DNA of 64,000 nucleotides from Gonocerus acuteangulatus (lineage: Eukaryota > Arthropoda > Insecta > Hemiptera > Coreidae): positions 37,413,054-37,477,053 of the forward strand of contig OX328123.1 of assembly GCA_946811695.1 (NCBI GenBank), read 5' to 3'. A model generated the notes under the pieces. That model made no database searches and had not been told where the DNA came from. It saw nothing but the letters and a program-made list of their open reading frames with translations. The first letter of the stretch is position 1; the number at the start of each line of letters is the position of its first letter. Of this stretch, positions 1 to 10,339 are shown piece after piece. Made by a program: the position numbers and the translations under genes.

Positions 1-198
1 AATGTTAGACAAGATTCATAACACAGGAATTAGAATAGCAACAGGTGCCTTCAGATCAAGCCCATGTGCCAGCTTGTATGTTGAAGCGGGCGAGCCCCCA
101 TTGGAGTACAGGCGCCAGGAATTTTTTTTAAAACTTTACACTAAATTTAAGTTCCTCAGTACACCATGTACACAGACTTTAATACAAAACCCATTCAT

Positions 199-374
199 GG
201 GGTCTCCCGTAGACTAGTGGCTAGCGCGCTGGATTCATAAGCGGGAGATGGTGGGTTCGATTCCCACCATCCGGCACTCCGGCAGGAATTTTCTCATCTC
301 AAGGCTCGCTGGGAAAATTCCTCGCTGCACCTTGGATATCGGCGCTAATGACCTAGAAGTAGATGCATCGTAAA

Positions 375-426
<52 letters not shown>
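199..426 (+). mobile_element. tRNA-derived SINE, family 1, with target-site duplication
   Basis: The head has a tRNA-like A box (TAGTGGCTAGCG) and a perfect B box (GGTTCGATTCC). A body of about 100 bp and the shared tail (CGCTAATGACCTAG) follow, then about 55 A with one G. CCATTCAT is present on both sides (191-198 and 427-434), so the SINE inserted into the LINE above. Fragments of the same family are at 16205-16292 and 36048-36251, both reversed. Confidence 0.85.
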
Positions 427-428
<2 letters not shown>

Positions 429-801
429 ATTCATTGCCGAGTATGACCAGACGAGAACACGACAGCGACCACTAAACACACGAATACTAGACTACACTGG
501 AAACACAGATTTACTGAACACACCTATACACATGAAGTAACAACGGACTTACTTTCCGAGGAGAATAAAGAACTTAGAAGTAAATACAAAATTCAATAAA
601 AATAATTCTTTCTCCAAACATTTTTACAAAACTGAATTAAACTACATTCTATCGCAGTATCCAGATGCACTCCTAGCATTTACAGATGGATCAAAAACTG
701 GTGAGGGCACTGGATCTGCAGCTATCATAGGAAACACTAATTTTGGCTCGAAATTAAATAGTAGATCAACCGTGTTTTCGGCATAACTTCACAGAATACT
801 T

Positions 802-1467
802 TTGGCTATAAAAACCATAACTACAATTCCAAACAAAACTGCCATAATATGTTCTGATTCCCTAAGTTCTTTACTCTCCATCGACAACATATACAAAACG
901 CACACAACAATGACGCAAATACTTCAAGGAATACATGACGTACAAAATTACAACATGCAAGTAATTCTATTGTGGGTACCGGGACACATGGACATCCCAG
1001 GGAACGCAGAAGCCGATTTACACGCCAAACAAGCATCAACAAGATGTACAGTAGACATAGAAGAGCTGACTGTACAGGACTTACTAACGAACATAAAATC
1101 TCATATAGAAATTAAATGGCAAATGGCCTGGACCAACACACAAGATAACAAATTGAGGCAAATAAAACCAACTGTGTGTGCCTGGCCATCCAGAAACCGA
1201 GCCACGAGGCGTGACGAAGTGGTGGTCACTAGACTCCGCAACGGACACTTGCTGCTGACACACCGCCATTTAACGACGAAACAGGACAGACCAACGTGTG
1301 CTATTTGCAACTCAGAACTGACTATTAAACACATACTAATGAAATGCAAGCAACTAGACGGTACAAACCTACCAACTAATAAACATGAACTTTTGACAGA
1401 TAACAGTCCTCACATTGACAAAATTCTCATATACCTTAGACATACAAATACTTACACAAACATCTAG
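802..1467 (+). pseudogene. LINE ORF2 remnant: RNase H and terminal zinc-binding segment
   Basis: This open stretch covers the second half of RNase H: the SDSLSS third motif, and WVPGHMDIPGNAEADLHAKQ with the last catalytic Asp. A linker and a C-terminal Cys-x2-Cys...His...Cys cluster (TCAICN, KHILMKC) follow. The stop at 784-786 separates it from the first catalytic motif (TDGS, about 691-702). Length and order match the end of ORF2 in RNase H-bearing LINEs. It cannot make active enzyme alone. Confidence 0.8.
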
Positions 1468-1604
1468 AACAAACTTACATGAATAAGGAAAAGCATGTAT
1501 GTGCTACCATGAAGTTAAATCATGCGTATGCTTGGCAAATTAAATGTGTATTTTACATTTCACTATTTTTAACTTGATAATTTGTATTGCAACTTCTTTA
1601 CATT

Positions 1605-1681
<77 letters not shown>

Positions 1682-1814
1682 CATGTATAAATATTAATAG
1701 TTACATAACTGTAAGCCTGTTAATGGATTTTCGAAAGAGAAAATCGCACATTAGCGAGCTCTAAAAAACAAATAAATAATAATAATAATAACAAATCGGA
1801 TCGGTATTAATTAT

Positions 1815-2340
1815 CATTAAGATTAGATAGTTAGCCATCGAGGTGATAAGCAATCAGGGAATAGTTGGGATTCGGTTAAGAAAACATCAATACGATTTTT
1901 GTAAACAATCTGTATTCAGGACGTTTCGGTATTAATTATGTTGTGGAATATAAACCAGCCACGTATTTGTAATGGCACCCGACTTGAGGTGGAAAAATTA
2001 ATGAACTACGTCATCCAAGCCACAATTTTGAAAAGGAAGTACAAAGGCGAAGAAATTTTGATTCCATGGATTCCTTTGAATCCAAACGACATGGCATTCG
2101 ACTTTAAACGGTTACAATTTTCACTGCACAGAACATTTGCAGAGTTGAGAAATACATCGCAAGGGGAGTCCCAAGGAAAATTCATGTTTTCCATGTGGCG
2201 TGTTCCCATATGGGAATACCAACAAAACTATTTATATACGCGGCAGAAAATAAAACGAAGAAGGCCACTTTTCTGAGGAAGGCCACTGAATATCATTGGA
2301 CAGCTGGTATAGTAGACATGATGTTTACTTATAGTGTTTT
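1815..2340 (+). pseudogene. Helitron Pif1-like helicase C-terminus, frameshifted
   Basis: From 1938 the frame encodes LWNINQPRICNGTRLEVEKL, then MNYVIQATILKRKYKGEEIL, IPWIPLNPNDMAFDFKRLQF and SLHRTFAELRNTSQGESQG. This is the end of the Pif1/RecD-like helicase of Helitron Rep-Hel proteins (NGTR, IPR, FKRLQFPxxxxFAxTINKSQGQ). After SQGESQ there is a deletion. The terminal motif (CSHMGIPTKLFIYAAENKTK) continues in another frame to about 2331. An element segment resembling 1815-1930 recurs at 28960-29080. The copy is inactive, but it shows that rolling-circle transposons invaded this genome, relevant to the non-autonomous Helentron-like elements nearby. Confidence 0.75.
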
Positions 2341-3399
2341 GATAAAAAATGTTGTACAGTAAAAATAAAAGATGAAAGAATAAGCCATTAATGCCTGAAG
2401 ATTTTAAATTACTTTCTCCCCATTAGGCTATTTAAAAGTAGTGGTGGAATTTCCAGTATTAAAAAGTAGTGGAGGGCTATTTAAAAGTAGTGGAGATTTT
2501 CAAGATACCAAACAAATATATTTAAAAAAAAAGAAACAAGACAATAAAGCTGTCCTAAGGAGATTAACCCTGTCCTTATAGGACAGCCGCCATTTTTTGG
2601 CCTTCCTATATGCAATTTAACATCTAAAAAAATTGAGAGCCATCATAGGCATCTAAGAAATAAAATAAAAATTGAAATGTTGCATACAGTTGAATCACCT
2701 CAATGCCAAAAAATAAATAGTAAAAACACTGATTTTGCGGAATCGCAAAGGACATAATGTTCAGTCTCAGACCCAGTGACACTCTCAGAGAGCTCTATCT
2801 CCCAAAGCAGTACATATTTACTCTCTATGGATGTATACAAATCACCCACAGTCAAAATTATGATAACAAAAAAAAAAGGGAGGGTGCTAATGGCCTAGTT
2901 GTCGAAGCGCCATAAAAAAAATAAATAAATAAAAAAAAGGGTTCCTTCCCCTTGGGGGGGGGGGGGAGGACTTTTCTAAGCCCTCCAATATTGGGTAAAA
3001 GCGAGCCAATTACCATTATCGATAAACATATTTTCTGTGTTTGAGCTTTATTAGTCCTCGAAAATACCTCCCATTACTCAGATGGTCAGATGAAATGTTT
3101 TCTAAGCATTTTTTCTATTTTCATAATAAAATAATTCACCACAATAAAGAGGTATTCTGATTATATCAGTGACCGGCTAGGCAAGTACTGTTGAAATGAC
3201 CAAAATAATGGGGAAAATATTTCTAAGGAAATTCACTAACTTCAATATTTGTGACGGGATCAGGCGCAATGGTCCTATTGGGACGGCGTTGCTGTATCCA
3301 CTTCCCAAGCGATCTGATAGGCAATTAAAGGGGGATGCCGAGTAGACAAGACCGACCTAGGAAGGTACTGAGAGGAGGAGCACCTTTTGTTGAGAGACA
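2341..3399. other. Intergenic, transposon debris
   Basis: No gene seen. It contains a TTAA-bordered piggyBac-like end near 2564 (TTAACCCTGTCC), a SINE 3' tail at 2882-2935 (GCTAATGGCCTAGTTGTCGA, then A/T-rich repeat), a G run near 2957-2967, and a GC-richer block at 3250-3399 of unknown origin. Confidence 0.5.
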
Positions 3400-3437
3400 G
3401 GCCGGAGGATACTTAACCAGTTAAGTATCCTCCGGCC
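3400..3437. repeat. Perfect 38-bp palindrome
   Basis: Arms GGCCGGAGGATACTTAAC and its exact reverse complement are separated by only CA. It sits at the junction of the GC-richer block and the repeat family at 3438-3733, and contains two TTAA sites. Confidence 0.95.
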
Positions 3438-3727
3438 TTCGGGGCCAGCGTCGTGGCATATGCGTCAGAGAGATGTGTTCTGCGGGCTCAGCGTCGTGGC
3501 ATAGCTTGATTTTCTTTCGATCCCGCAACTCCAGGCCTTGTCCTATATGCTTTGTATTTGATTCGGGACCTCATGACGTATTCCCAGTTAGGTTTGCGGG
3601 TCTGGTATCGTATGATACTGAATCCACTCGAAAACGTCCTTCAGCGGGCCCGCTATCGTGGCGTATTTGACATTTTACTAAATTGAAATTAATCCACTAA
3701 AAGTAAATCATTTTAATGGTTTCTTCA

Positions 3728-3733
<6 letters not shown>
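3438..3733 (+). repeat. Repeat family G, left copy
   Basis: This block (motifs CGTCGTGGCATATGCGTCAG and GGCGTATTTGACA) is repeated, diverged and reversed, at about 47625-47895. Its last 74 bp (3660-3733) recur exactly, inverted, at 8141-8214, beyond the LTR element. It looks like one arm of a palindromic DNA element. TTAA occurs near the outer right end (8257-8260), so a piggyBac-like origin is possible. Confidence 0.6.
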
Positions 3734-3823
<90 letters not shown>

Positions 3824-4087
3824 AATGATATTACATTCACGAAAATATTTTTAAATTCAAATAACCATCGATAGTTTGAAAAGCCCGCGCAAATCACAAA
3901 CCATATATACAAATAACATCGTTTTATATACGCTTTAAATTAATAATATTTTTGGACAATACTGATGTACAATAGATGCATATTAAATGTACATTCAGGT
4001 GACAATAGATAAATTATTTGGTATTACAAAAATATAATTATTATTTCATATATAAACCGGTAAAAGTGCGGAAGTGGGAAAAATAAA

Positions 4088-5318
4088 AGTCCGTCACGCA
4101 GGAGCTGCATAACTAAGCACTTTCCTCAGAATTTGGGAAGTGTAGATTGCTTTCCAGAACAATTTGCTTAAAATATCCTACATAAATAAAATAAAAACAT
4201 GAATAGTTCTCTTTTAAATTTGTAATGAGTAACTGATCAATTAATAATTTGCTTCCAGAGTTATGTTTACACATGGTACCTATTACACTTCGTAATAAAT
4301 ACAAAAAACCTCATATTATCGTATTTTGATCTAACGCAGGAACAGGATACAATCACTCTAGTGGTAGAAAGCGCTCCTTGCGGCGGCTTTGTGAACCTAC
4401 GTCTGACGGGCTTTTCTATTGAAATATATTACAAATTAAACCCCCGCTTTCCGATTGACCGATTCAGCTCATTTCTACAACACTTCTTTCTCATGAGTTA
4501 CCCACGACGTATACCGCGTTTCGTTACAATACAGCAGAAATTACGACCGGTATGAGTATATTAAGAATTTGGGTCAGGAGTAAACCCCCCCTTCTAATGA
4601 ACCGATTTAGTTTATTTTTACAACACATATTTACCTGTAGATTACCACTACGAATGCCGAGTTTCGTCGAAATATACCAAAAATCACTGCTGGTAGTGGC
4701 GAATTGGTATTGTGGGTCCGGAGTAAACCCCCCCCTCCTAATGAACCGATTTACTTTATTTTTACAACAGTTATTTACCTGTGGATTACCACTACGAATA
4801 CCGAGTTCCGTTGAAATATACCAAAAATCACGGCTGGTAGTAGCGAATTGGTATTGTGGGTCCGGAGTGAACCCCCCCTTCTAATGAACCGATTTAGTTC
4901 ATTTTTATATCTCACTTTTCTCTCTATATTACCACTACGAATACCAAGTTTCGTTGAAATATAACAAATATTACGGCTGACATAGTCAAATTAGTGTTTT
5001 GGCTTCGGGGTAAACCCCCCCTTCCGGTGGACCGACTTTGGTGGTTAACGAACTCGTTCAATCGTTTGCTATTTGAATGCTATATACCAAGTTTCGTGAC
5101 GAAAAAACAAAAACTCTGGCCGCTATCGTGTTAACAGACACATATATATGTATATATATATGCATATATATATATATATATAGATATATATAAATTTTAA
5201 CGGGGGTCATTTTCGGTGTCTACTAGGTAGGATCGATAAAGATTTGAAGAAATTTTTCAAAAATTCCGTCATGAGTCCAACCTCAATAGCTACTTTCCTT
5301 CGGAGGAAAGTGCTAAAA
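4088..5318 (+). mobile_element. Helentron-like non-autonomous element, family B copy 1
   Basis: It starts AGTCCGTCACGCAGGAGCTG...TAAGCACTTTCC and ends with the hairpin ACTTTCCTTCGGAGGAAAGT followed by GCTAAAA. The 3' GGAAAGTGCTTA-type end is an offset inverted copy of the 5' TAAGCACTTTCC. The interior holds about five 145-bp repeats (4420-5120) and an (AT)n core (5143-5190). Removing it restores the LTR sequence found in the 3' LTR. Offset terminal inverted repeats, a 3' hairpin and a microsatellite core are the features described for Helentron-associated (INE-1/DINE-like) elements. The peptides predicted in it are repeat artefacts. Confidence 0.65.
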
Positions 5319-5934
5319 GGACGCCAATTTTTCCCGCGCTAGCAAGGCGTAAGTCTATTCCCAGCAGGCATAGAGAGAAGAGCTGAAGTCTATTCCCAGC
5401 AGTCATGGAGTGAAGAGCTATAGCTATCCTCCGAGGAGTACAGAGTCAAATCAGTCCATATCTATCCTCCGAGGAGTACGGAGTCAAGTCTATTCCCAGC
5501 AGTTGTCGAGTGCGGAGCTAGAGTCTATCGCTAGCCACAGAGAATACAGAGTGCAGTCCATTGTTATTTATCATAGAAGACGGAGTGAGAAGACAACAGA
5601 ATCCAGAATTTCAAGATATCCATTCTATGCACGAGACCTGGCAAGAAAGCGTATCACCTTGAAGAAGGAATTACTGAAGCGCAGTATATTGAAGCTTTAT
5701 TGGAAGTAAATTAATTTAGAGGTAAAATTATTTTTTTGTAATTGTTAATTCTTTTATTGTCATTTGTATTTATTTTAATATTGGTGTTTGTATCTCAAGA
5801 TTGTCTAAAAATAAATATTATATTCTTCATTCACTCGGAACTTTTATCCCTGAGATTAAGTCAATTTAATAAAATAAAACTTATTAAAGTAATTAAAATC
5901 TTTTTATTTTTTATAATAAATAATCATAACATTT

Positions 5935-6062
5935 AATGACGCTCAACGTGGTGCAATTCTTTTTATAAAAAAATAAAATCTTAACATTTAATGACGCACA
6001 ACGTAGTGCAAATTTTTTTATAAAAATAAAATCATAATATTTAATGGCGCCCAACGTGGGGC
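5935..6062 (+). promoter_or_regulatory. tRNA primer-binding site, present as three tandem versions
   Basis: TGGCGCCCAACGTGGGGC at 6045-6062 matches the 3' end of tRNA-Lys as used by several retroelements (from memory of that class). Degenerate copies lie at 5937-5954 (TGACGCTCAACGTGGTGC) and 5992-6009 (TGACGCACAACGTAGTGC), each preceded by ATTTAA and spaced 55 and 53 bp. Only the third is a good match. The solo LTRs carry one such motif inside their 3' ends. Confidence 0.7.
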
Positions 6063-6154
6063 CGAGTGAATTGTAGATAAAAATTGTAAATAAATATTAA
6101 AAATAAAAGATAAAATTTAAAAATAAAAAATAATTTTTGTTAAAAAAAAATAAA

Positions 6155-7309
6155 ATGTCTCTAAATAATATAGAACAAAATCAGAATAACGGAGACGAAA
6201 ATAGGGTGGAATCGCCAAATTTTGAATATTTTACAACACAAAATAGGGAAATAAATAACGTGAGAGAAATGTATGAGAACGAATTACAAGAGGGTGACGC
6301 AACATTCCGAGAATCATCGGAGGATTCCTTAGCAACAACGGAAATTCTATCGAATGGCGGGAACCGTACTCCTGAAAGGACTAATGAGATGCATTCTCAA
6401 GGCCTATTACAATTGATGAGGCTATTATACGAACAAAGACAAGAACTAATATTCGAATTAAGAAAAAATAATAAAATATTGGAAAATAAAATAGACGCGA
6501 ATAGAATGGAACAAAATAAATAACTAAAGTTCGAATTAAGTAAAAATAATAAAAAAGTGGACAATTTATGTGCATATTTAAATAATATGGGTGAAAATCA
6601 AAATGAAGAGACGATAGAGTTGGAAAAATCGAATGACAACCTTTTTAATAAAAATAATATAAGTAGTGAAGAAATTATTGAGATTAATGAAAAGAATAAC
6701 GAAAATTTAATTAAAAATCCCGAAAATGACGATAAATTAATAAATGATGACAATTTAAATGAAACTATAAAATACAGTTTAAATAGTAATGATGGTAGTA
6801 ATGACCAAATATTTGAAGAAGATGAAATATTGATAGAAAATAAAAATATAAATGACTATAATTGTTTAACCTATCAAAATAATAAAATTCAAGAATTATT
6901 AAATGAATTAAGTAATGAAAATGAGGTTAAGAATAATAAAATAAATAATAAGCTAATAAATGATAATTTCAAAAATAAAATAAGGACAAAATTTATAAAC
7001 AAAATGATGAAACAAAATAAAATTGAAAAATTATCTGATAACTATAAATCCAAAATAAATGAAAAGAGTTATAATAAAAGAAGTGGAAATGTACCAATGA
7101 AGAAACTGAATAGAACTATTAAAAATGATAATAATTTAAAGATCTTGAATGTCAAATTTGGAAATAAAATAAAATTTCTTTATAAATATAAAAGACAACT
7201 TGGAATAGAAAAAATTTCAAATCTAAATCGGCCTCCAAGGAAAAGAATAAAACATTGTTATAGAAAGAAATTGGACTGCTGCAAAGAAAATATTAACGAC
7301 CAGGAATAA
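6155..7309 (+). CDS. Asn/Lys/Glu-rich retroelement frame with one in-frame stop
   Basis: An ATG at 6155 opens a frame (MSLNNIEQNQNNGDEN...) that meets TAA at 6521-6523. It then continues open in the same frame to the stop at 7307-7309, 385 codons in all. The first part is acidic with a helical, Gln/Leu/Arg-rich end (LLQLMRLLYEQRQELIFELR), as in gag N-terminal regions. FEL-x-KNN occurs both before and just after the stop, suggesting a short internal duplication. The second part is very Asn/Lys/Glu-rich and ends strongly basic (RPPRKRIKHCYRKK). No CCHC knuckle, protease or polymerase motif is present. It may be a gag-derived protein of a non-autonomous element, or a nearly intact relic. The GTG at 6557 and ATG at 6590 are possible internal starts. 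Confidence 0.55.
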
Positions 7310-8089
7310 ATTCATGAAAAAATTTAAAATTAGTACCTATTAGATTAGTGTGTTTTTATAAAAATTACTAGTTTAGCATTTTTTAATAAAATAAGATTTA
7401 TATTAATATAAGATTTAATTGATAATAATAATATTTAAAAATTTATCATAAATTTAATAATCATATTAGTTTAGGATAAGATATTTTTGATAATGATAAT
7501 GCTTAAAAATGAACAATGAAAAATGATAATTTAAATTGAGAAATGATAATGAATAAAAATTATGTAACGAAATAAGTTTTTGAAAATTTGAATAAATAAT
7601 AACAGGCTGACCAATAGATCTAATCTCGATAACCAAATTTAAATTTTGAATTCTATTTTTTATTTTGAAACCGAGCATAAATCATTTTTTTTTTATTATT
7701 TTTTTTTTTTTAGATAGGAGTGCAAATGTAATGATATTACATTCACGAAAATATTTTTAAATTCAAATAACCATCGATAGTTTGAAAAGCCCGCGCAAAT
7801 CACAAACCATATATACAAATAACATCGTTTTATATACGCTTTAAATTAATAATATTTTTGGACAATACTGATGTACAATAGATGCATATTAAATGTACAT
7901 TCAGGTGACAATAGATAAATTATTTGGTATTACAAAAATATAATTATTATTTCATATATAAACCGGTAAAAGTGCGGAAGTGGGAAAAAAAGGATGCCAA
8001 GTTTTCCCGCGCTAGCAAGGCGTAAGTCTATTCCCAGCAGGCATAGAGAGAAGAGCTGAAGTCTATTCCCAGCAGTCATTTATAATCAT

Positions 8090-8091
<2 letters not shown>

Positions 8092-8146
<55 letters not shown>

Positions 8147-8985
8147 TGAAGAAACCATTAAAATGATTTACTTTTAGTGGATTAATTTCAATTTAGTAAA
8201 ATGTCAAATACGCCCTGATGGAAATTTTTTTCGAAGCCATCGGTCCTTAAAGCGTTAAAAACCACCCAGCCATCCAATAGAACCATTGTGCTCGATGCAG
8301 GGTTCAGTAAATATTTTTATAGCAATAACAACATAGATATTGTTGTTGAAGGAATAAAAGTTTAGGTGGAGTTGACAAAACTGATGTGCTTATTTAACTA
8401 CATTACTAATGTTACGAAATTGATAAGTGGTTCAAGAAAATTTACTTACTTTGGGCAAAAAAGTTAATATTTTTCAACTCAAATTCAGGGGGACATACTG
8501 AACATCATTACTGAAATTAAAACTATAATTCACACCACGCTCCTGAAAATCATAAAAATAAATTGAAGAATATGTATTACAATTAATAATTTTCTTACTA
8601 ATATTGATAAATTTACAGCCGATTCTCAAATTAAAAGGAGTAATCATACTATTGGTGAATTTAAGAAATTTAAATGAGATCACCTAAACAATCATGTTGT
8701 AAGAACAGACAAACCTAAAAATATTATTATAATGAAGGACATAGCCATTAGGGAAACATCAGGTACCCATAGATCATAGAAGCTAACTCATTGAGGACGG
8801 AGCACCTCCCAAGAATGTGTTGCTCGTCTATCCTCTGGGCAGGGTCATGCTGTGGGAACTATCATCCTCTATGCCTCAAAAATGTACTATTATCATACTA
8901 TGCTGTAAGTTATTACTAATATTCTACTATAATAAGCTCTTCCTCACACTTTACCTATTATTACATAATGTGCAGTGAAGGAATA
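8092..8985. other. (TA)n tract, palindrome arm and unassigned sequence
   Basis: After (TA)n at 8092-8143 and the inverted arm (8141-8214), a TTAA end occurs near 8257. The rest (8260-8985) shows no gene or repeat that I recognise. Confidence 0.5.
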
Positions 8986-10339
8986 TTTTAGCATAAATAT
9001 GCTTTAGCGATGACTAAACTGAAAACAAAAAAGTGTCCACTGGCGTTCGCGCATGCCAGGTAGCCATGGGCGGAAAAGAAGACTGTATGTTATACAGTTC
9101 ATTACATAGGTTTGTCCGGTGGACCTAAAGCATGTTTATGTTCCTGAATTTGAGCAGAAGGCTCTACAAGAAATTATTATCTTATTTATCTCTTAGTTAA
9201 GGATAGAAGTTCCTGATATGTCATGTATTGGACTTCGGGTTCTGGTAATTAAAACAATATATATTAAAAAAAAAAACAGAATTAGCTGTAAAACCAAATT
9301 AAAAAGAGCAAGAAGTTTTGGTTTATTTTGTCGCTCCCTGATTTGTCTCGGAGCCCATTTTGACTTGAGTCATTCCTTTCTCAGGGAGAAACTCCCTAGG
9401 TCACACTATAGGAGTCACTGCTTCCCCAATAAGGGGCACAGTGTGACTTTTCCTTAATTATATGGGCAAACTAAGCATCCAAACATTAGGGCGAAACCCG
9501 GCATGCTACCATCAGCTGCCTTCTTACTACCACTCACGCAAGGTGTGCCCTGCCTTCACCTCAGGTGCCAGTGTGACGAAAGGAGGATACTCCTCACCAC
9601 TCAAAGGATTGGATGTGTGGACTCACGCTTCCCTGTCTCCCTCCTAGCGGGATTGTCTGTTCCGCTTGCACCTAAAATTCAATAGGTCCCTGGGTCACAG
9701 CACACCAGTGGCCATCTCAACAGCGTACTTGACGCCAAGGCCAACACCCCCACCACTGAGTAGGTTATTTTTTTTTTTTACGGTAAGTAAGGGTTATTAT
9801 TCGCAACCGGGTCTGGCCTCGGTCGGGGAAAGGGGTATGTCCCTTGTTCACTTCTTTGTAATCCGCTTGCCTTTTATACACAGCAACTAACCATTCAGCC
9901 TAGCTACTTCCTTCTTAAGCCCAAGGACCATATCCCTTATGGGGGAAGGAGTGACTCCTATAGAGTGACCTGGGGAGTTATCTCCCTGAGAAAGGAATGA
10001 CTCAAGTCAAGTCAGGGAGCGACAAAATAAACCAAAACTTCTTGCTCTTTTTAATTTGGTTTTACAGCTAATTCTGTTATTTTTTTTTTATATTGTTTTA
10101 ATTACCAGAACCCGAAGTCCAATACATGACATATCAGGATCTTCTATCCTTAACTAAGAGATAAATAAGATAACAATTTCGTTTAGAGCCTGCTGCTCAA
10201 ATTCAGGAACATAAATATGCTTCAGGTCCCACCCGACAAACCTATGTAATCACATAGGTGCATGCCCGAACACCAGCAGACACTTTTTTGTAACGTTTTT
10301 TATCAGATTAGTCATCCCTAAAGCATATTTATGCTAAAA
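8986..10339. mobile_element. Element E: long-terminal-inverted-repeat element
   Basis: The ends are TTTTAGCATAAATATGCTTTAG at 8986 (first 20 bases shown in part) and its reverse complement ending at 10339. The inverted similarity extends over about 400 bp per arm (left to about 9440, right from about 9936), with small indels. The core (9440-9935) is GC-rich and duplicates parts of 11440-12540. No transposase is visible. TSDs are unclear. Confidence 0.6.

Larger units (their letters stand above)
1..1795 (+). mobile_element. LINE 3' half (ORF2 C-terminus, RNase H, CCHC tail), split by a SINE
   Basis: Positions 1-198 encode the linker after reverse transcriptase (IATGAFRSSPCASLYVEAGE). The frame resumes at 427 after a SINE. 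An RNase H domain starts near 680 (FTDGSKTGEGTGSA) and continues with SDS and WVPGHMDIPGNAEAD. A terminal CysHis segment (CAICN...KHILMKC) ends at the stop near 1467. Fold order is that of Jockey/I/R1-type LINEs. The copy is dead: an in-frame TAA at 784-786 replaces the residue expected to be the catalytic Glu of RNase H. The tail holds an (AT)n tract (about 1604-1675) and ends in an A/T-rich repeat near 1795. A second copy of the C-terminus lies at 34288-34756. Confidence 0.8.
3821..8091 (+). mobile_element. Non-autonomous Ty3/gypsy-like LTR retrotransposon inserted in (TA)n
   Basis: The 5' LTR starts at 3821 with TGTAATGATATTACATTC. The first 265 bp of the 3' LTR (from 7727) appear identical to it. 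The 5' LTR is interrupted at 4088-5318 by a Helentron-like element and resumes with CCCGCGCTAGCAAGGCG. A primer-binding site is at 6045. The internal part (about 1.7 kb) has one Asn/Lys-rich frame and no protease, reverse transcriptase or integrase. The 3' LTR is internally deleted: after 8079 it jumps to its last bases. Solo LTRs of a related subfamily are at 39144-39962 and 43371-44088, all within AT tracts. Confidence 0.75.
3660..8214. repeat. 74-bp inverted repeat enclosing the LTR element
   Basis: 3660-3733 and 8141-8214 are exact reverse complements. Both run into (TA)n on the inside. Without the LTR retrotransposon they would form a palindrome with a (TA)n centre. Confidence 0.85.

Noticed and set aside
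240..270. Functional tRNA gene
   Set aside because: A and B boxes are present, but the structure is degenerate and continues into a SINE body with poly(A).
4361..4884. ORFs of 64 and 110 residues
   Set aside because: They read the 145-bp internal repeats of the family B element.
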